DNA of 64,000 nucleotides, from the NCBI GenBank assembly GCA_943372215.1, contig CALRXU020000001.1:248001-312000 (forward strand), given 5' to 3'. The position numbers and the translations under genes were made by a program. This document shows positions 34,881 to 44,300 of the stretch, piece after piece. Numbering within the stretch: the stretch's first letter is position 1; the number at the start of each line of letters is the position of its first letter. The notes beneath the pieces were generated by a model, which worked only from the letters and a program-made list of their open reading frames with translations, made no database searches and was not told the DNA's origin. This DNA is from UBA6183 sp943372215. GTDB taxonomy: Bacteria; Bacteroidota; Bacteroidia; UKL13-3.

Positions 34881-36551
34881 ATGCGGATTTTACTTACCAC
34901 GCTTAATGCCAAATACATTCATTTAAACCTTGCGGTGAGGTTGCTTTATGCCTTGTACCACAAGAAATACAGCGGGTTGGCGTGGCGTGAATTTACCATT
35001 AAAGAACAAGCCGATGATATTGCACAACGCTGCAAAGACTATGAATTGGTGGCCTTTAGCTGCTACATTTGGAACATTACCCAAACATTGGCTGTGGCCA
35101 AGGCGCTTAAGCAACTCAACCCCACCATAAAAATACTATTGGGAGGCCCTGAGGTAAGTTATGATTATCATGACTTGATTGCTTTGCCTGAGGTGGATTA
35201 TATTATTGTTGGTGAAGGCGAGATTCCTTTTGAAGCTTTTTTAGCCAACTACCCCAACCTACATTTAGTACCTAATTTGGTATTTAAAGAGGCTGGCAAG
35301 GTGCAGTTTTTTCCTGCACAAGTAACGTTTGATTTGGCCAACTACGCAGGCATAAACCCTTATATTTATGATGCCCCTGAAGATTTGTACAACAAGGTTT
35401 GTTACATTGAAACCTCACGTGGTTGCCCTTACAAATGCGAGTTTTGTTTGGCCAGTTTAGATAATAAAGTGCGTTACCTGCCTATTGATGATATTAAAGC
35501 CAACTTGCTTTACCTGATGCAGCATGGGCGCACCATTAAATTTTTAGACCGCACGTTTAATGTAAAGAAAGACTTTACCATTGACATCTTTAACTTTATC
35601 CTAGAAAACCACAAACCAGGGCAAGTATTTCAGTTTGAAATTACCGCTGATATTGTGCATCCAGATATTGTAAAATACATTCAGGAAAAAGTGCCTGAAG
35701 GATTGTTCCGTTTTGAGATAGGTATACAAACGGTGAACCAAAAAGCCAATTTACAAGTAAGCAGAAAACAAAATTTTGATAAAACCAGTGCTGTAATTAA
35801 ACAACTGGACAACAAAATTGAAATGCACCTTGATTTGATTGTGGGATTGCCTTTAGACGAATGGAACGACATTAAATACAGCATTGAAGAAGTGTTTAAG
35901 TTGCACCCGCCTGAGTTGCAGTTGGGTTTTCTTAAGTTTTTAAAAGGCACACCCGTTAGGCATAAACATGAGCAACATGGTTACGTGTTTGACCCCATGC
36001 CGCCATACCAGATTATAGAGAGCAACTATTTAAGCAAGGACGAATTGTACCGCATTACCTTGCTGGAAGAAGCCTTGGAAATTTATTGGAACAAAAAAAG
36101 GGCGGTGCATACCTTAACTTATGCCAGTGAGCAATATGGCATCTTTGATTTTTTATTAGGGCTGGGCAATTATTTTAAACAACGCAAAGATTTTCATAAA
36201 CACACCCTGTACGAAGCCTTTGATTTGTTGCTGGGTTTTATTGCTGAGCAACACCCCAATGATGATGTGCTTAAGCAATTGGTAGCGGTTGATTATTACC
36301 TGCACCATAAACTTAAACCCAAAACACTTTATTTAGAAGAAATTGACCGCTCTGCAAAAACAAACCTCATTGATACGTTTGGACTAAACCACCACAAATA
36401 CCGCTTTATCATGTTGCCCCTAACGTTTGATTTTAATAGGTACATGCAAACCAAAGAAATTGTAGCGGCTTCTCATCCATTGGTGATTCAATACAATGGG
36501 GAAACCAAACCTGAGATAGTTCAATTAGAAATATTTTCTACCACATATTAA
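34881..36551 (+). CDS. B12-binding domain radical SAM protein (DUF4080)
   Basis: A 556-residue radical SAM enzyme. The N-terminal B12-binding-like domain (MRILLTTLNAKYIHLNLAVR; ILLGGPEVSYDY near residue 85) is followed by the radical SAM core with the CxxxCxxC cluster in SRGCPYKCEFCLAS near residue 180, then KFLDRTFNV near residue 213. The C-terminal region of about 200 residues matches DUF4080. Related proteins lack a defined reaction; the family may methylate or rearrange an unknown substrate with cobalamin. It ends 5 bp before rluF, probably in one operon. Confidence 0.88.
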   Translation: MRILLTTLNAKYIHLNLAVRLLYALYHKKYSGLAWREFTIKEQADDIAQRCKDYELVAFSCYIWNITQTLAVAKALKQLNPTIKILLGGPEVSYDYHDLIALPEVDYIIVGEGEIPFEAFLANYPNLHLVPNLVFKEAGKVQFFPAQVTFDLANYAGINPYIYDAPEDLYNKVCYIETSRGCPYKCEFCLASLDNKVRYLPIDDIKANLLYLMQHGRTIKFLDRTFNVKKDFTIDIFNFILENHKPGQVFQFEITADIVHPDIVKYIQEKVPEGLFRFEIGIQTVNQKANLQVSRKQNFDKTSAVIKQLDNKIEMHLDLIVGLPLDEWNDIKYSIEEVFKLHPPELQLGFLKFLKGTPVRHKHEQHGYVFDPMPPYQIIESNYLSKDELYRITLLEEALEIYWNKKRAVHTLTYASEQYGIFDFLLGLGNYFKQRKDFHKHTLYEAFDLLLGFIAEQHPNDDVLKQLVAVDYYLHHKLKPKTLYLEEIDRSAKTNLIDTFGLNHHKYRFIMLPLTFDFNRYMQTKEIVAASHPLVIQYNGETKPEIVQLEIFSTTY

Positions 36552-36556
36552 TAAGC

Positions 36557-37447
36557 ATGGTGCAACAAAACGGCATTCGGTTAAATAAATTTATTAGTGA
36601 AAGTGGCCTATGCAGCAGGCGCGAAGCTGACAAGTATATAGAGCAAGGCAAGGTTTTTATCAATGGCCGTTTGGCTAAAGTTGGCGACCAGGTTTATGCG
36701 GGAAACAAGGTGGTGGTAAATGGCCACGGACTTGAACCTTGGCAGGCAGACAAGCTGGTGTTTATTGCCCTAAACAAACCTGTTGGGGTTACCAGCACCA
36801 CTGAACAAGGGGTAAAGAATAACATCATTCAATATGTAAACCACCCCAAACGCATTTTTCCTATTGGCCGTTTGGATAAGGACTCCCAAGGGTTGATATT
36901 TTTAACCAATGATGGCGATGTGGTGAATAAAATTTTACGGGCGGGCAATAACCATGAAAAAGAGTATGTGGTAACCGTAGATAAACCACTTACAGAAAAC
37001 GTAATCCAGGGCATGGCCAATGGTGTGCCCATGTTGGGTGTGGTTACCAAAAAGTGTAAAGTGGTGCAAGAAGGGCCACAAGTGTTTAGAATAACGCTGA
37101 TACAAGGTTTAAACCGCCAAATACGCAGAATGTGCGAGCATTTTGGGTATGAAGTAAAAAAACTGGAGCGGGTGCGCATTATGAACATCAGCTTAAACAA
37201 ACTTCCCGTAGGTGATTGGCGCGACCTTACCCAACAGGAAATTGAAAGCATTTATGCCATGGTGCAAGACTCCTCAACCGAACAAGCTCCTGCACCTAAA
37301 AAAAATAAGCCCAAGCCCAAACCTCCCGTTGAACAAAAAAACAACAACCCAGATAAACGCAACCACAAACCCCGCAAATCAGGCGGAAATAAGCCACATC
37401 CCTCCCGTTCTACCGCTCCTCACAAAAAAAACAACAAGCGTAGGTAA
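36557..37447 (+). CDS. rluF: 23S rRNA pseudouridine synthase RluF-like
   Basis: A 296-residue pseudouridine synthase. The N-terminal S4 RNA-binding domain (IRLNKFISESGLCSRREADK near residue 7) is followed by the RsuA/RluB/E/F catalytic domain, with the active Asp in IGRLDKDSQGLIFLTNDGD near residue 98. KILRAGNNHEKEY near residue 131 and LIQGLNRQIRRMCEHFGY near residue 180 fit the RluF subgroup, which modifies 23S rRNA U2604 and tRNA-Tyr in E. coli. A basic, Lys/Pro/Asn-rich tail of about 55 residues extends past the fold and may add RNA affinity. Confidence 0.88.
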   Translation: MVQQNGIRLNKFISESGLCSRREADKYIEQGKVFINGRLAKVGDQVYAGNKVVVNGHGLEPWQADKLVFIALNKPVGVTSTTEQGVKNNIIQYVNHPKRIFPIGRLDKDSQGLIFLTNDGDVVNKILRAGNNHEKEYVVTVDKPLTENVIQGMANGVPMLGVVTKKCKVVQEGPQVFRITLIQGLNRQIRRMCEHFGYEVKKLERVRIMNISLNKLPVGDWRDLTQQEIESIYAMVQDSSTEQAPAPKKNKPKPKPPVEQKNNNPDKRNHKPRKSGGNKPHPSRSTAPHKKNNKRR

Positions 37448-37453
37448 TTCCTG

Positions 37454-37461
37454 TATATTTG
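37454..37461 (+). promoter_or_regulatory. TATATTTG -7 element for the Band-7 gene
   Basis: A perfect TAnnTTTG followed by C lies 22 bp before the start at 37484, just after the rluF stop. It suggests independent transcription of the Band-7 gene. Confidence 0.5.
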
Positions 37462-37483
37462 CTTAAACCCAAAATAACCCATT

Positions 37484-38422
37484 ATGATTATCCTTATTTT
37501 ATTAGGCGTTGCCGTTTTTATTGTTTTATTAAGTTTGGTTACTGTGCAACAAGGCACTGTTTCTGTATTAACCATGTTTGGCAAATACAGGCGCATTTTG
37601 TACCCTGGCCTAAACATGAGAATACCACTTTTAGAAGTTATCTTTAAAAAAATATCCATCCAAAACCGCTCTATTGAATTGGATTTTCAGGCCATTACAC
37701 AAGACCAAGCCAATGTGTATTTTAAAGCCATGTTGTTGTACAGTGTGGTTGATAACAAAGAGGAAACCTTAAAAAATGTGGCCTTTAAGTTTGTGAATGA
37801 ACGCGATTTTATGACCGCCTTAATCAGAACCATTGAAGGAGGTATTCGTGGTTTTGTGGCCACCAAAAAACAAGCCGAAATTTTATCGTTGCGCAAAGAA
37901 ATTGTAGAGTATGTAAAAGAGGGCATTGATACCGTGGTTGAAACCTGGGGATTCCATTTGTTAGACTTGCAATTGAATGACATTACGTTTGATGAAGCCA
38001 TTACCAAAAGTATGGCGCAAGTGGTGGCATCAAGCAACTTAAAAGCGGCAGCCGAAAACGAGGGTCAGGCATTGTTAATTACCAAAACCAAAGCTGCGGA
38101 AGCGGAAGGAAATGCCATTAAAATTGCTGCGGAAGCTGAACGTATTGCCGCACAATTAAGAGGTCAAGGTGTGGCCTTGTTCCGCCAGGAAGTGGCCAGG
38201 GGTATGAGCGAAGCTGCCAGAGAAATGAAAGTGGCCGAACTGGATGCTTCTTTCTTGTTGTTTAGCATGTGGACAGAATCTATTAAAAACTTTGCCGAAA
38301 ATGGAAAAGGGAATGTGATATTTTTAGATGGAAGCACCGAAGGCATGCAACAAACCATGAAGCAATTAATGGCCATGAACAGGCTTGATGAGTTGGATTT
38401 AACAGATCACAACAAACGGTAA
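37484..38422 (+). CDS. SPFH/Band-7 domain membrane protein
   Basis: A 312-residue protein with one N-terminal transmembrane helix (MIILILLGVAVFIVLLSLVT) and a Band-7 (prohibitin/stomatin) domain: QGTVSVLTMFGKYRRILYPG near residue 25, ERDFMTALIRTIEGGIRGFV near residue 105, and an Ala/Glu-rich helical segment (about 185-230) expected to form the coiled coil for oligomer assembly. Such proteins scaffold membrane microdomains or regulate membrane proteases. No NfeD or FtsH partner is adjacent. The next genes are on the opposite strand, converging on its end. Confidence 0.9.
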   Translation: MIILILLGVAVFIVLLSLVTVQQGTVSVLTMFGKYRRILYPGLNMRIPLLEVIFKKISIQNRSIELDFQAITQDQANVYFKAMLLYSVVDNKEETLKNVAFKFVNERDFMTALIRTIEGGIRGFVATKKQAEILSLRKEIVEYVKEGIDTVVETWGFHLLDLQLNDITFDEAITKSMAQVVASSNLKAAAENEGQALLITKTKAAEAEGNAIKIAAEAERIAAQLRGQGVALFRQEVARGMSEAAREMKVAELDASFLLFSMWTESIKNFAENGKGNVIFLDGSTEGMQQTMKQLMAMNRLDELDLTDHNKR

Positions 38423-38428
38423 CAACAA

Positions 38429-39196
38429 TTACCGATCGAGCCAGGCTTTAAACTCAGCAGCCCTTTCCCTGCTTACCAACACTTCTTCATCCAGCACCGC
38501 GCCCAACTCTACTTTTAGTTTGCCGTTAAAATAGGTGTGTATGCTTTTAATGCTATTTACCTGTGCAATCACCTGCCTGTTGAGCTGAAAAAACAAGTTG
38601 GGTTCAAGCATGGTAGAAAGTTCATCCAAGCTATAATCCACCACAAATTTTTGGTTGTTGCGGGTGTGCAAATACACCACCTTATCAGCCGCCTGAAACA
38701 GTTGAATATCATCCACCGAAATAGAAATTAATCGAGTACCAGATTTAATTAAAAACCTGCTTTTATAAGCAGTGGCCGCTGGTTTTATCTCCTGCAACAA
38801 CGCTGCCAATTGTGCCTTATAATCCATTACTGGGGCATGGCGGCTCATGGTTTCAAATTTGGTGATGGCTTGTTGCAACTCCGCTTCATCAAGTGGTTTT
38901 AACAGGTAATCAATGGCATTTACTTTAAATGCTTTAATGGCATACTCGTTATAAGCGGTAGTAAAAATAACCGGGCATTTAATTTGCACTTGGTTAAAAA
39001 TGTCAAAGCTTTGCCCATCGGCCAACTCAATATCCATAAAAGCCAACTCCACCTCTGGCAAGGTTTTGAATAAGACTACGGCAGCTTCTATGCTATCTGC
39101 ACTGCCCAAAATTTGCACATTAGGCACCAGTTGCGATACCAATTTTTTAATGCGGTTCAGCGCAGGTGTTTCGTCTTCAACAAAAATTACTTTCAT
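38429..39196 (-). CDS. LytTR-family response regulator
   Basis: A 255-residue regulator. The N-terminal receiver domain shows MKVIFVEDETPALNRIKKLV (acidic pair), LAFMDIELADGQSF near residue 52 (phospho-acceptor Asp) and the conserved Lys in DYLLKPLDEAEL near residue 98. The C-terminal LytTR DNA-binding domain starts near residue 150 (FLIKSGTRLISISVDDIQLF) and includes FFQLNRQVIAQVNSI. It is encoded 11 bp downstream of a LytS-type kinase gene on the - strand, so the pair forms a two-component system. The signal and targets are unknown; the nearby TonB receptor gene is one possibility. Confidence 0.92.
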   Translation of the reverse strand: MKVIFVEDETPALNRIKKLVSQLVPNVQILGSADSIEAAVVLFKTLPEVELAFMDIELADGQSFDIFNQVQIKCPVIFTTAYNEYAIKAFKVNAIDYLLKPLDEAELQQAITKFETMSRHAPVMDYKAQLAALLQEIKPAATAYKSRFLIKSGTRLISISVDDIQLFQAADKVVYLHTRNNQKFVVDYSLDELSTMLEPNLFFQLNRQVIAQVNSIKSIHTYFNGKLKVELGAVLDEEVLVSRERAAEFKAWLDR

Positions 39197-39207
39197 GGCT
39201 GCTTCTA

Positions 39208-40245
39208 TTAAAGTAAGGGTAAACTCACCATAAACTCCCTGTCATCATCTATAATTTCAACAGGCTTATCCGTTAAAAAACTGTAACGGTGTACAATGTT
39301 ATTTAAACCAATGCCATTGCTATCATTCATTACTGTTTTGCGTTGCAAGTTATTGCGTACAAATATGCCTTGGTTAAACACGCCAATATAAATAGTGAGC
39401 GGTTTCTGCTCAGAAATAACATTGTGTTTAATGGCATTTTCAATGAGCATTTGCAGGGCCAGTGTGGCTACTTTGGCATCCTGATGCTGAGGTTCGATGT
39501 GGATGTGTGTACGCAGGTTGTTGCCAAAACGAATGCGGTTGAGGTAAATGTACGATTCAATAAAAGGCAATTCCTCCCGAATGGTTACGGTTTCTTTATC
39601 GCGTTGGGTAAGCACATAACGGTACACACTCGACATTTTTTGCACAAACTCAGTGGCTGTTTTGGGGTTCTCCTCAATTAAACTGGTTAACGTGTTTAAG
39701 GAGTTAAACAAAAAGTGCGGGTTGATTTGGTTTTTAAGTGTAGCAAATTCAGCAGATATGCTTTCTCTTTTAAATTCTTCCTTTTCTTTAATGGACAATC
39801 GCCAAAATTTAAAAAAGGCCATGCCCACGAACACACTGTTTACAAACAGGGTAGTAACCACACTAACCACCAAGTAAATATTACTCTGGCTGTTACTAAA
39901 ATCGCATGGAACTCCATTGACTATTGTAAAAACATAAAATCCATAAGTTACATGAACCAAAAGAGGCCAGAAAATGGCTATCGCCACAACCAACATAATT
40001 TTGTGGTGCAACTGGGTTTCCCAACTCAATCTTCTATCAAACAACTCAATCAGTAAAAGATTTCCATTCCAAATAAGTACGATGTTAAAAAAGTTTGCGA
40101 CTATTTTTTTGAATATCTCATCAAAAGGGCCACTGGCTTTTCCCAATAACCCAAAAAATATGGCCATTAACAAAATAATTACATGCCTGATAAGGATATC
40201 ACGCTTGTTTAAAAGTCCAGGACTGGTATTTATTTTTACGGTCAT
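39208..40245 (-). CDS. LytS-type sensor histidine kinase
   Basis: A 345-residue kinase of the His_kinase (PF06580) type. Four hydrophobic helices occupy about residues 18-170. The phospho-acceptor motif is KNQINPHFLFNSLNTLTSLI near residue 190. The short HATPase domain has LALQMLIENAIKHNVISEQ near residue 268 and GIGLNNIVHRYSFL near residue 313. There is no periplasmic sensor domain, so sensing probably occurs in the membrane helices. It is followed by its LytTR partner; a strong hairpin at 40284-40315 separates it from the TonB receptor gene upstream. Confidence 0.92.
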   Translation of the reverse strand: MTVKINTSPGLLNKRDILIRHVIILLMAIFFGLLGKASGPFDEIFKKIVANFFNIVLIWNGNLLLIELFDRRLSWETQLHHKIMLVVAIAIFWPLLVHVTYGFYVFTIVNGVPCDFSNSQSNIYLVVSVVTTLFVNSVFVGMAFFKFWRLSIKEKEEFKRESISAEFATLKNQINPHFLFNSLNTLTSLIEENPKTATEFVQKMSSVYRYVLTQRDKETVTIREELPFIESYIYLNRIRFGNNLRTHIHIEPQHQDAKVATLALQMLIENAIKHNVISEQKPLTIYIGVFNQGIFVRNNLQRKTVMNDSNGIGLNNIVHRYSFLTDKPVEIIDDDREFMVSLPLL

Positions 40246-40283
40246 TGTTACTATATCAAGTCAATTAATATTGTTTTACATGA

Positions 40284-40315
40284 AACAAACACTATCCGCT
40301 AAGATAGTGTTTGTT
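40284..40315 (-). terminator. Perfect 13-bp hairpin after the TonB receptor gene
   Basis: AACAAACACTATC at 40284-40296 is perfectly complementary to GATAGTGTTTGTT at 40303-40315, with a 6-base loop. It sits between the TonB receptor stop (40328) and the kinase start, and the T run on the - strand side is weak. A terminator or mRNA-stabilising hairpin fits best. Confidence 0.65.
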
Positions 40316-40327
40316 CAGATAAATGGG

Positions 40328-42757
40328 CTAAAAGGTGAACCTAAACATGGGTACCGGAAAAAACCCTTGTTGGTACTCTGTGGCAATCGCATTTTTTTCT
40401 TTATTATAAGTTTGGCTAAAAATGTTTTTGTGGTTGGTTACGTTTTGTAAATCAACCGCAAATTCTAGTGAGCTTTTCTTGTAATCCTTGCGGAAACCTA
40501 TTTTTAAATCAAACCTGAAGTAGCTGTCTTGTTTTTGGGTAAATGCTTTGCTGTTATCATAAACGGCTTCTCCAGCTTGTTTTGATTTTTCAAAATCAAG
40601 TGGGGTTAAGTACCTGCCGCCAATGGTGGTTACTTTTGCATTGGTGTAAAATATACTTCCCTTTTTACCCACTTTAAACTCTTTTCCTGCCAAGAAGTTG
40701 GCTGCGTAAGCGGTGTTAAATGCGGTGTTGCGTTCAACCCCATCACTTCCTTTGTACTTGCTATCAAACCACGATCCGGTTAATAAGAAATAAAAGCCTT
40801 TGTTAAAGTACTGTTCCAAGGTTAATTCTACCCCATAGTTTTGGCCTGTTCCTTTGTTTACCAAGTTGCTTTCATCGCTAGGCTCAAATGCCGCACCAAT
40901 GTTTAAGGCTGAATAAGTAGATAAATAATTGTTTACTGGAACTTGATCAATGTATTGGTAGTAGCCTTCTACTTTTACTTTAAGGTTTTGGGTAAGCATG
41001 TTTTCGTAACCCACTACAAAATGGTTGGAGCGGATAAAATCTAATTTTTTATTGTTTTGTTCGCCTTGTGCATTTTGCACAAACATGTTGTAAACGGGCA
41101 ATGTTTGGTGGTGCAAGCCATATCCGGCATTGATGCTTGATTTGGCATTTAAGGCATAACGTAACCCTGCGCGTGGCTCTACTGCGGCTTTTTTGTTTAC
41201 ATCAAAGTATTGCCCATGTACGCCTAAGTTTAAGGTAAACCGTGTGCTAAAACGGTGTTTCCATTGCACATAACCTTGTGTTAGGTTTAGGGAACCATCT
41301 TGTTTTACCCGCACAATATCTTTGGTGCCTAATTCGGTTACATCCTTGTTGTAATAATCAAACACGGTTAAATCATGGCTGGCTCCTGCGTTAATGGCAT
41401 TTTTTGCATTGATTTTATGGGTAAGGTTAAACACAGTGGAGTATTTAATATCTTTAAATGAGCCTTTTGCTTTGAGGTAACGGTTGGTGTTAAAAAAGTT
41501 TACACTATCTATCTGGTATTTATCGTTGCTGTAGCTGGTGGCGAAAGTAAGTTTTGCCCATGTTTTGCTGCTTAAGTTTCTCTCGTAAGCTGCACCTGTT
41601 ACAAACTTGAGGTAGCGGGGTTTCAGGTCTTCGTTTACATCTCCGTAAAAATCAATACCGCTGGTGTCCACATCTTTGGCCAATAAATCAATAGAGCTGT
41701 TGCCGCCCATACCAAACAAGGTTATTTTACCTTTTGCATCGGTTGGAATGGCAATTTTAAAGTTCATGTCCTGGTACAAAGGTGTTGCTCCGCCTGTTCC
41801 CACATCAACACCAATGTTTTTCATTAAACCCAAGGTGGAGTAGCGGTAGTTAAAAATGTATGAGGCTTTAGATATTTTGCTAAACGGGCCTTCTGCGCCC
41901 ACTTCAAATCCATTAAAACCAATTTGGGTGATAAATTCTCTTTTTTGGTTGTTTCCTTCACGCAACACCAAATCAAACACGCCTCCATTGGCATTGCCGT
42001 ATTGTGCTGGAAATGCGCTGGTAAAAAAATCGCTTTTCCCAATGTTGTTGGCGTTCAGCATGCTTACGGGGCCACCTGTGTTAAAGTTGCTGCCAAAGTG
42101 GTTGGGGTTGGGTATGTTTACGCCTTCCAATTGCCACAACATGGCATTGGGCGAATTGCCTCTTACCACAATATCATTTCGGCTATCGTTGCCCGCAACC
42201 ACACCTGCAAAGTTAGCAGCCATACGGCTTGGATCGCCTAAAGCGCCTGCAAATTTTTTGGTATCGTCTGGGTTAAAAGAGCGTGAACTTACAGTGGCCA
42301 TTTCGTTGTTGGTAACCGTGCGGTCTAATTTGCGGTTGTAAGAAACCGTGGCTTCTTTCATTTGGGTTACCGCTTCAGTCATGCTTAGGTTAAGCACCAC
42401 TTCTTTACCAGCCGTTACCATCACATCCGGCACATTTAACGGTTCATAGCCCATATAAGTTACCTTAACGGTTTTTCTGCCCAAGGGTATGCGTTCTATT
42501 TTAAAATACCCTTCCACATCAGTAGTGGTGCCACCTAAAACGGTTCCATTAACTACGGTAACCGTTGCCCCAATAATGGGCTGTTTGCTTTCTTGGTCTA
42601 AAATACGGCCACGTATGGTTTGGGTGGCTTCTTGCGCAGTGGCTTGTAAGCCCAGCACACCCAGTAAGGTGATGCCCAGCAATGTCCTGAGCATGGAGTT
42701 AAGCACTTTATCGGCTATGTAAGCTGAGGTGTGCATGATGGTAAAAAAGGTTTTCAT
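40328..42757 (-). CDS. TonB-dependent receptor with carboxypeptidase-like N-terminal domain
   Basis: An 809-residue outer-membrane protein. A signal peptide (LLGITLLGVLGLQATAQ, residues 25-41) is followed by a CarboxypepD_reg-like beta-sandwich (IRGRILDQESKQPIIGATVT near residue 48), then a plug domain (FAGVVAGNDSRNDIVVRGNS near residue 188) and a beta-barrel ending in aromatic MFRFTF, the usual outer-membrane assembly signal. It imports an unknown ligand with TonB energy. No SusD-like partner lies beside it, so it is not a typical polysaccharide-utilisation pair. An alternative start at the eighth codon (Met8) is possible. Confidence 0.92.
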   Translation of the reverse strand: MKTFFTIMHTSAYIADKVLNSMLRTLLGITLLGVLGLQATAQEATQTIRGRILDQESKQPIIGATVTVVNGTVLGGTTTDVEGYFKIERIPLGRKTVKVTYMGYEPLNVPDVMVTAGKEVVLNLSMTEAVTQMKEATVSYNRKLDRTVTNNEMATVSSRSFNPDDTKKFAGALGDPSRMAANFAGVVAGNDSRNDIVVRGNSPNAMLWQLEGVNIPNPNHFGSNFNTGGPVSMLNANNIGKSDFFTSAFPAQYGNANGGVFDLVLREGNNQKREFITQIGFNGFEVGAEGPFSKISKASYIFNYRYSTLGLMKNIGVDVGTGGATPLYQDMNFKIAIPTDAKGKITLFGMGGNSSIDLLAKDVDTSGIDFYGDVNEDLKPRYLKFVTGAAYERNLSSKTWAKLTFATSYSNDKYQIDSVNFFNTNRYLKAKGSFKDIKYSTVFNLTHKINAKNAINAGASHDLTVFDYYNKDVTELGTKDIVRVKQDGSLNLTQGYVQWKHRFSTRFTLNLGVHGQYFDVNKKAAVEPRAGLRYALNAKSSINAGYGLHHQTLPVYNMFVQNAQGEQNNKKLDFIRSNHFVVGYENMLTQNLKVKVEGYYQYIDQVPVNNYLSTYSALNIGAAFEPSDESNLVNKGTGQNYGVELTLEQYFNKGFYFLLTGSWFDSKYKGSDGVERNTAFNTAYAANFLAGKEFKVGKKGSIFYTNAKVTTIGGRYLTPLDFEKSKQAGEAVYDNSKAFTQKQDSYFRFDLKIGFRKDYKKSSLEFAVDLQNVTNHKNIFSQTYNKEKNAIATEYQQGFFPVPMFRFTF

Positions 42758-42874
42758 AAGTTGTTGTTTTTTTCAGCAACAAAAAAACTTGAAAAGCCTT
42801 GGTTTGCATTGCGGTTGCTGATGAAACGAAAAAGTAACCCGACCAAACGGATAAAAAAGGGAATGAACCGTAGG

Positions 42875-43114
42875 TTAATTAATGGCAATAACACGCACAA
42901 TTTGCGGAATGGCACTTTTAAGGCCATTTTCAATGCCTGCTTTCATGGTCATGTGGCTCATGCTGCAACTGCTGCAGTTGCCTATTAATTTTAATTGCAC
43001 TTCCATTTCTTCGGTTACGTCAACCAATTCCACATCACCACCATCAGCCTGCAAAAAGGGGCGCATGCTGTTTAGGGCAATCTCAATTTTTTGTTGTAAT
43101 TCAACTTTATCCAT
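42875..43114 (-). CDS. NifU-like C-terminal domain protein (Fe-S scaffold/carrier)
   Basis: A 79-residue protein from ATG 43114. The longer frame from 43156 would start inside the neighbouring mrp gene, and a TAnnTTTG element falls between the two candidates, so I prefer 43114. It is a single NifU C-terminal (Nfu) domain: ALNSMRPFLQADGGDVELVD near residue 13 and the cluster-binding motif GNCSSCSMSHMTMKAGIEN near residue 45 (CxxC). Nfu proteins carry [4Fe-4S] clusters to target enzymes. The adjacent mrp gene encodes another Fe-S carrier, so the two probably work together. Confidence 0.9.
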   Translation of the reverse strand: MDKVELQQKIEIALNSMRPFLQADGGDVELVDVTEEMEVQLKLIGNCSSCSMSHMTMKAGIENGLKSAIPQIVRVIAIN

Positions 43115-43122
43115 TTGTGGTG

Positions 43123-43130
43123 CAAATATA
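43123..43130 (-). promoter_or_regulatory. TATATTTG -7 element for the NifU-like gene
   Basis: On the - strand TATATTTG ends 8 bases before ATG 43114 and overlaps the end of mrp. It supports the shorter start and suggests a nearly leaderless transcript. Confidence 0.5.
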
Positions 43131-43136
43131 AAACTA

Positions 43137-44216
43137 TTAGCCGTTAGCGGCTTCATTTTTATTTATAGTAACCATAGCTATTTGTTGGGCTACCCGTTGG
43201 GCGGTTTGTATAAATGCCAAACGAGCCGGGTTTTCGCTATCCAAAACAGCAGGCATGCCGTGGTCTCCACCCTCTCTGATGCCAGCCACCAATGGAATCT
43301 GACCCAGCAACTGGCTGTTAAACTGTTGTGCAATTTTGGCTCCTCCCCCTTCACCAAAAATAAAATACTTGTTATCAGGCAATTCAGCAGGTGTAAACCA
43401 ACTCATGTTTTCTACCACACCTAACATGGGAATTTTTGTGGGCAACATGTCAAACATCACGGCTGCTTTAATAGCATCGGCCAAGGCCACATCCTGAGGC
43501 GTGGTTACCAATACAAATCCGGTTACGGGAATAATTTGCCCCATGGTAAGGTGGATGTCTCCTGTGCCAGGCGGCATGTCCAATACCAAATAATCCAACT
43601 CGCCCCAATCGGTTTCGTTTACAAACTGGCGCACGGCACTGCTTACCATGGGCCCACGCCAAACCACGGCTTGGTTGGGCTGTATCATAAATCCAATGCT
43701 CATCAGTTTAATGCCATGGCGTTCAACAGGTATCATGATGTTTTTTCCGTCCACCACTTTCATTTCAGGCGTTTCGTGTATGCCAAACATAATGGGTACA
43801 CTGGGCCCATAAATATCCGCATCTAACAAGCCCACCTTTGCGCCCAGCTCATGCAAGGCTAAGGCCAAGTTGCTGGCTATGGTGCTTTTGCCCACGCCAC
43901 CCTTGCCGCTTACCACGGCAATAATGTGTTTAACCCCCGGAAGCACCAGTTTATCCGCACGGTTATTGATAACCCTTGCCTCCATGGCCACCGTTACTTG
44001 TGCGGTTGCATCTACCTGTTGGTGTATGGCGGCTATACAATCCTGCTCAATTTTTTCCTTTAGCGGGCAGGCTGGTGTGGTAAGTATTACGGTAAACGAA
44101 ATGGCCTTATCATTAATTTCAATGCCCTGAATCATGTTTAAGGTTACCAAATCCTTTTTCAGGTCGGGTTCTTGCACAGTGGCCAGGGCTTTGATGACTT
44201 GTTCTTTTGTAATCAT
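43137..44216 (-). CDS. Mrp/ApbC-type Fe-S cluster carrier ATPase
   Basis: A 359-residue P-loop ATPase of the Mrp/NBP35 family. An N-terminal MIP18 (DUF59) domain (ALATVQEPDLKKDLVTLNMI near residue 10; LTTPACPLKE near residue 45) leads to the deviant Walker A IIAVVSGKGGVGKSTIASNL near residue 92. LDADIYGPSVPIMFG near residue 129 and LVLDMPPGTGDIHLT near residue 209 follow. It loads or transfers [4Fe-4S] clusters in an ATP-dependent way. The usual CxxC near the end is not obvious in this chain, which is worth noting. It sits directly upstream of the NifU-like gene on the - strand. Confidence 0.92.
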   Translation of the reverse strand: MITKEQVIKALATVQEPDLKKDLVTLNMIQGIEINDKAISFTVILTTPACPLKEKIEQDCIAAIHQQVDATAQVTVAMEARVINNRADKLVLPGVKHIIAVVSGKGGVGKSTIASNLALALHELGAKVGLLDADIYGPSVPIMFGIHETPEMKVVDGKNIMIPVERHGIKLMSIGFMIQPNQAVVWRGPMVSSAVRQFVNETDWGELDYLVLDMPPGTGDIHLTMGQIIPVTGFVLVTTPQDVALADAIKAAVMFDMLPTKIPMLGVVENMSWFTPAELPDNKYFIFGEGGGAKIAQQFNSQLLGQIPLVAGIREGGDHGMPAVLDSENPARLAFIQTAQRVAQQIAMVTINKNEAANG

Positions 44217-44300
44217 TGGTGAATAAACAATAAAGGCGCAAGTTATGTTTCAGCGGGAGTAATGCCAAACCTGATTTGGGTTGATGTTATGGGAGGCGTT

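Noticed and set aside
42758..42790. Hairpin TTGTTG/CAACAA just upstream of the TonB receptor start
   Set aside because: Only 6 bp in A/T-rich sequence; too weak to call a regulatory element.
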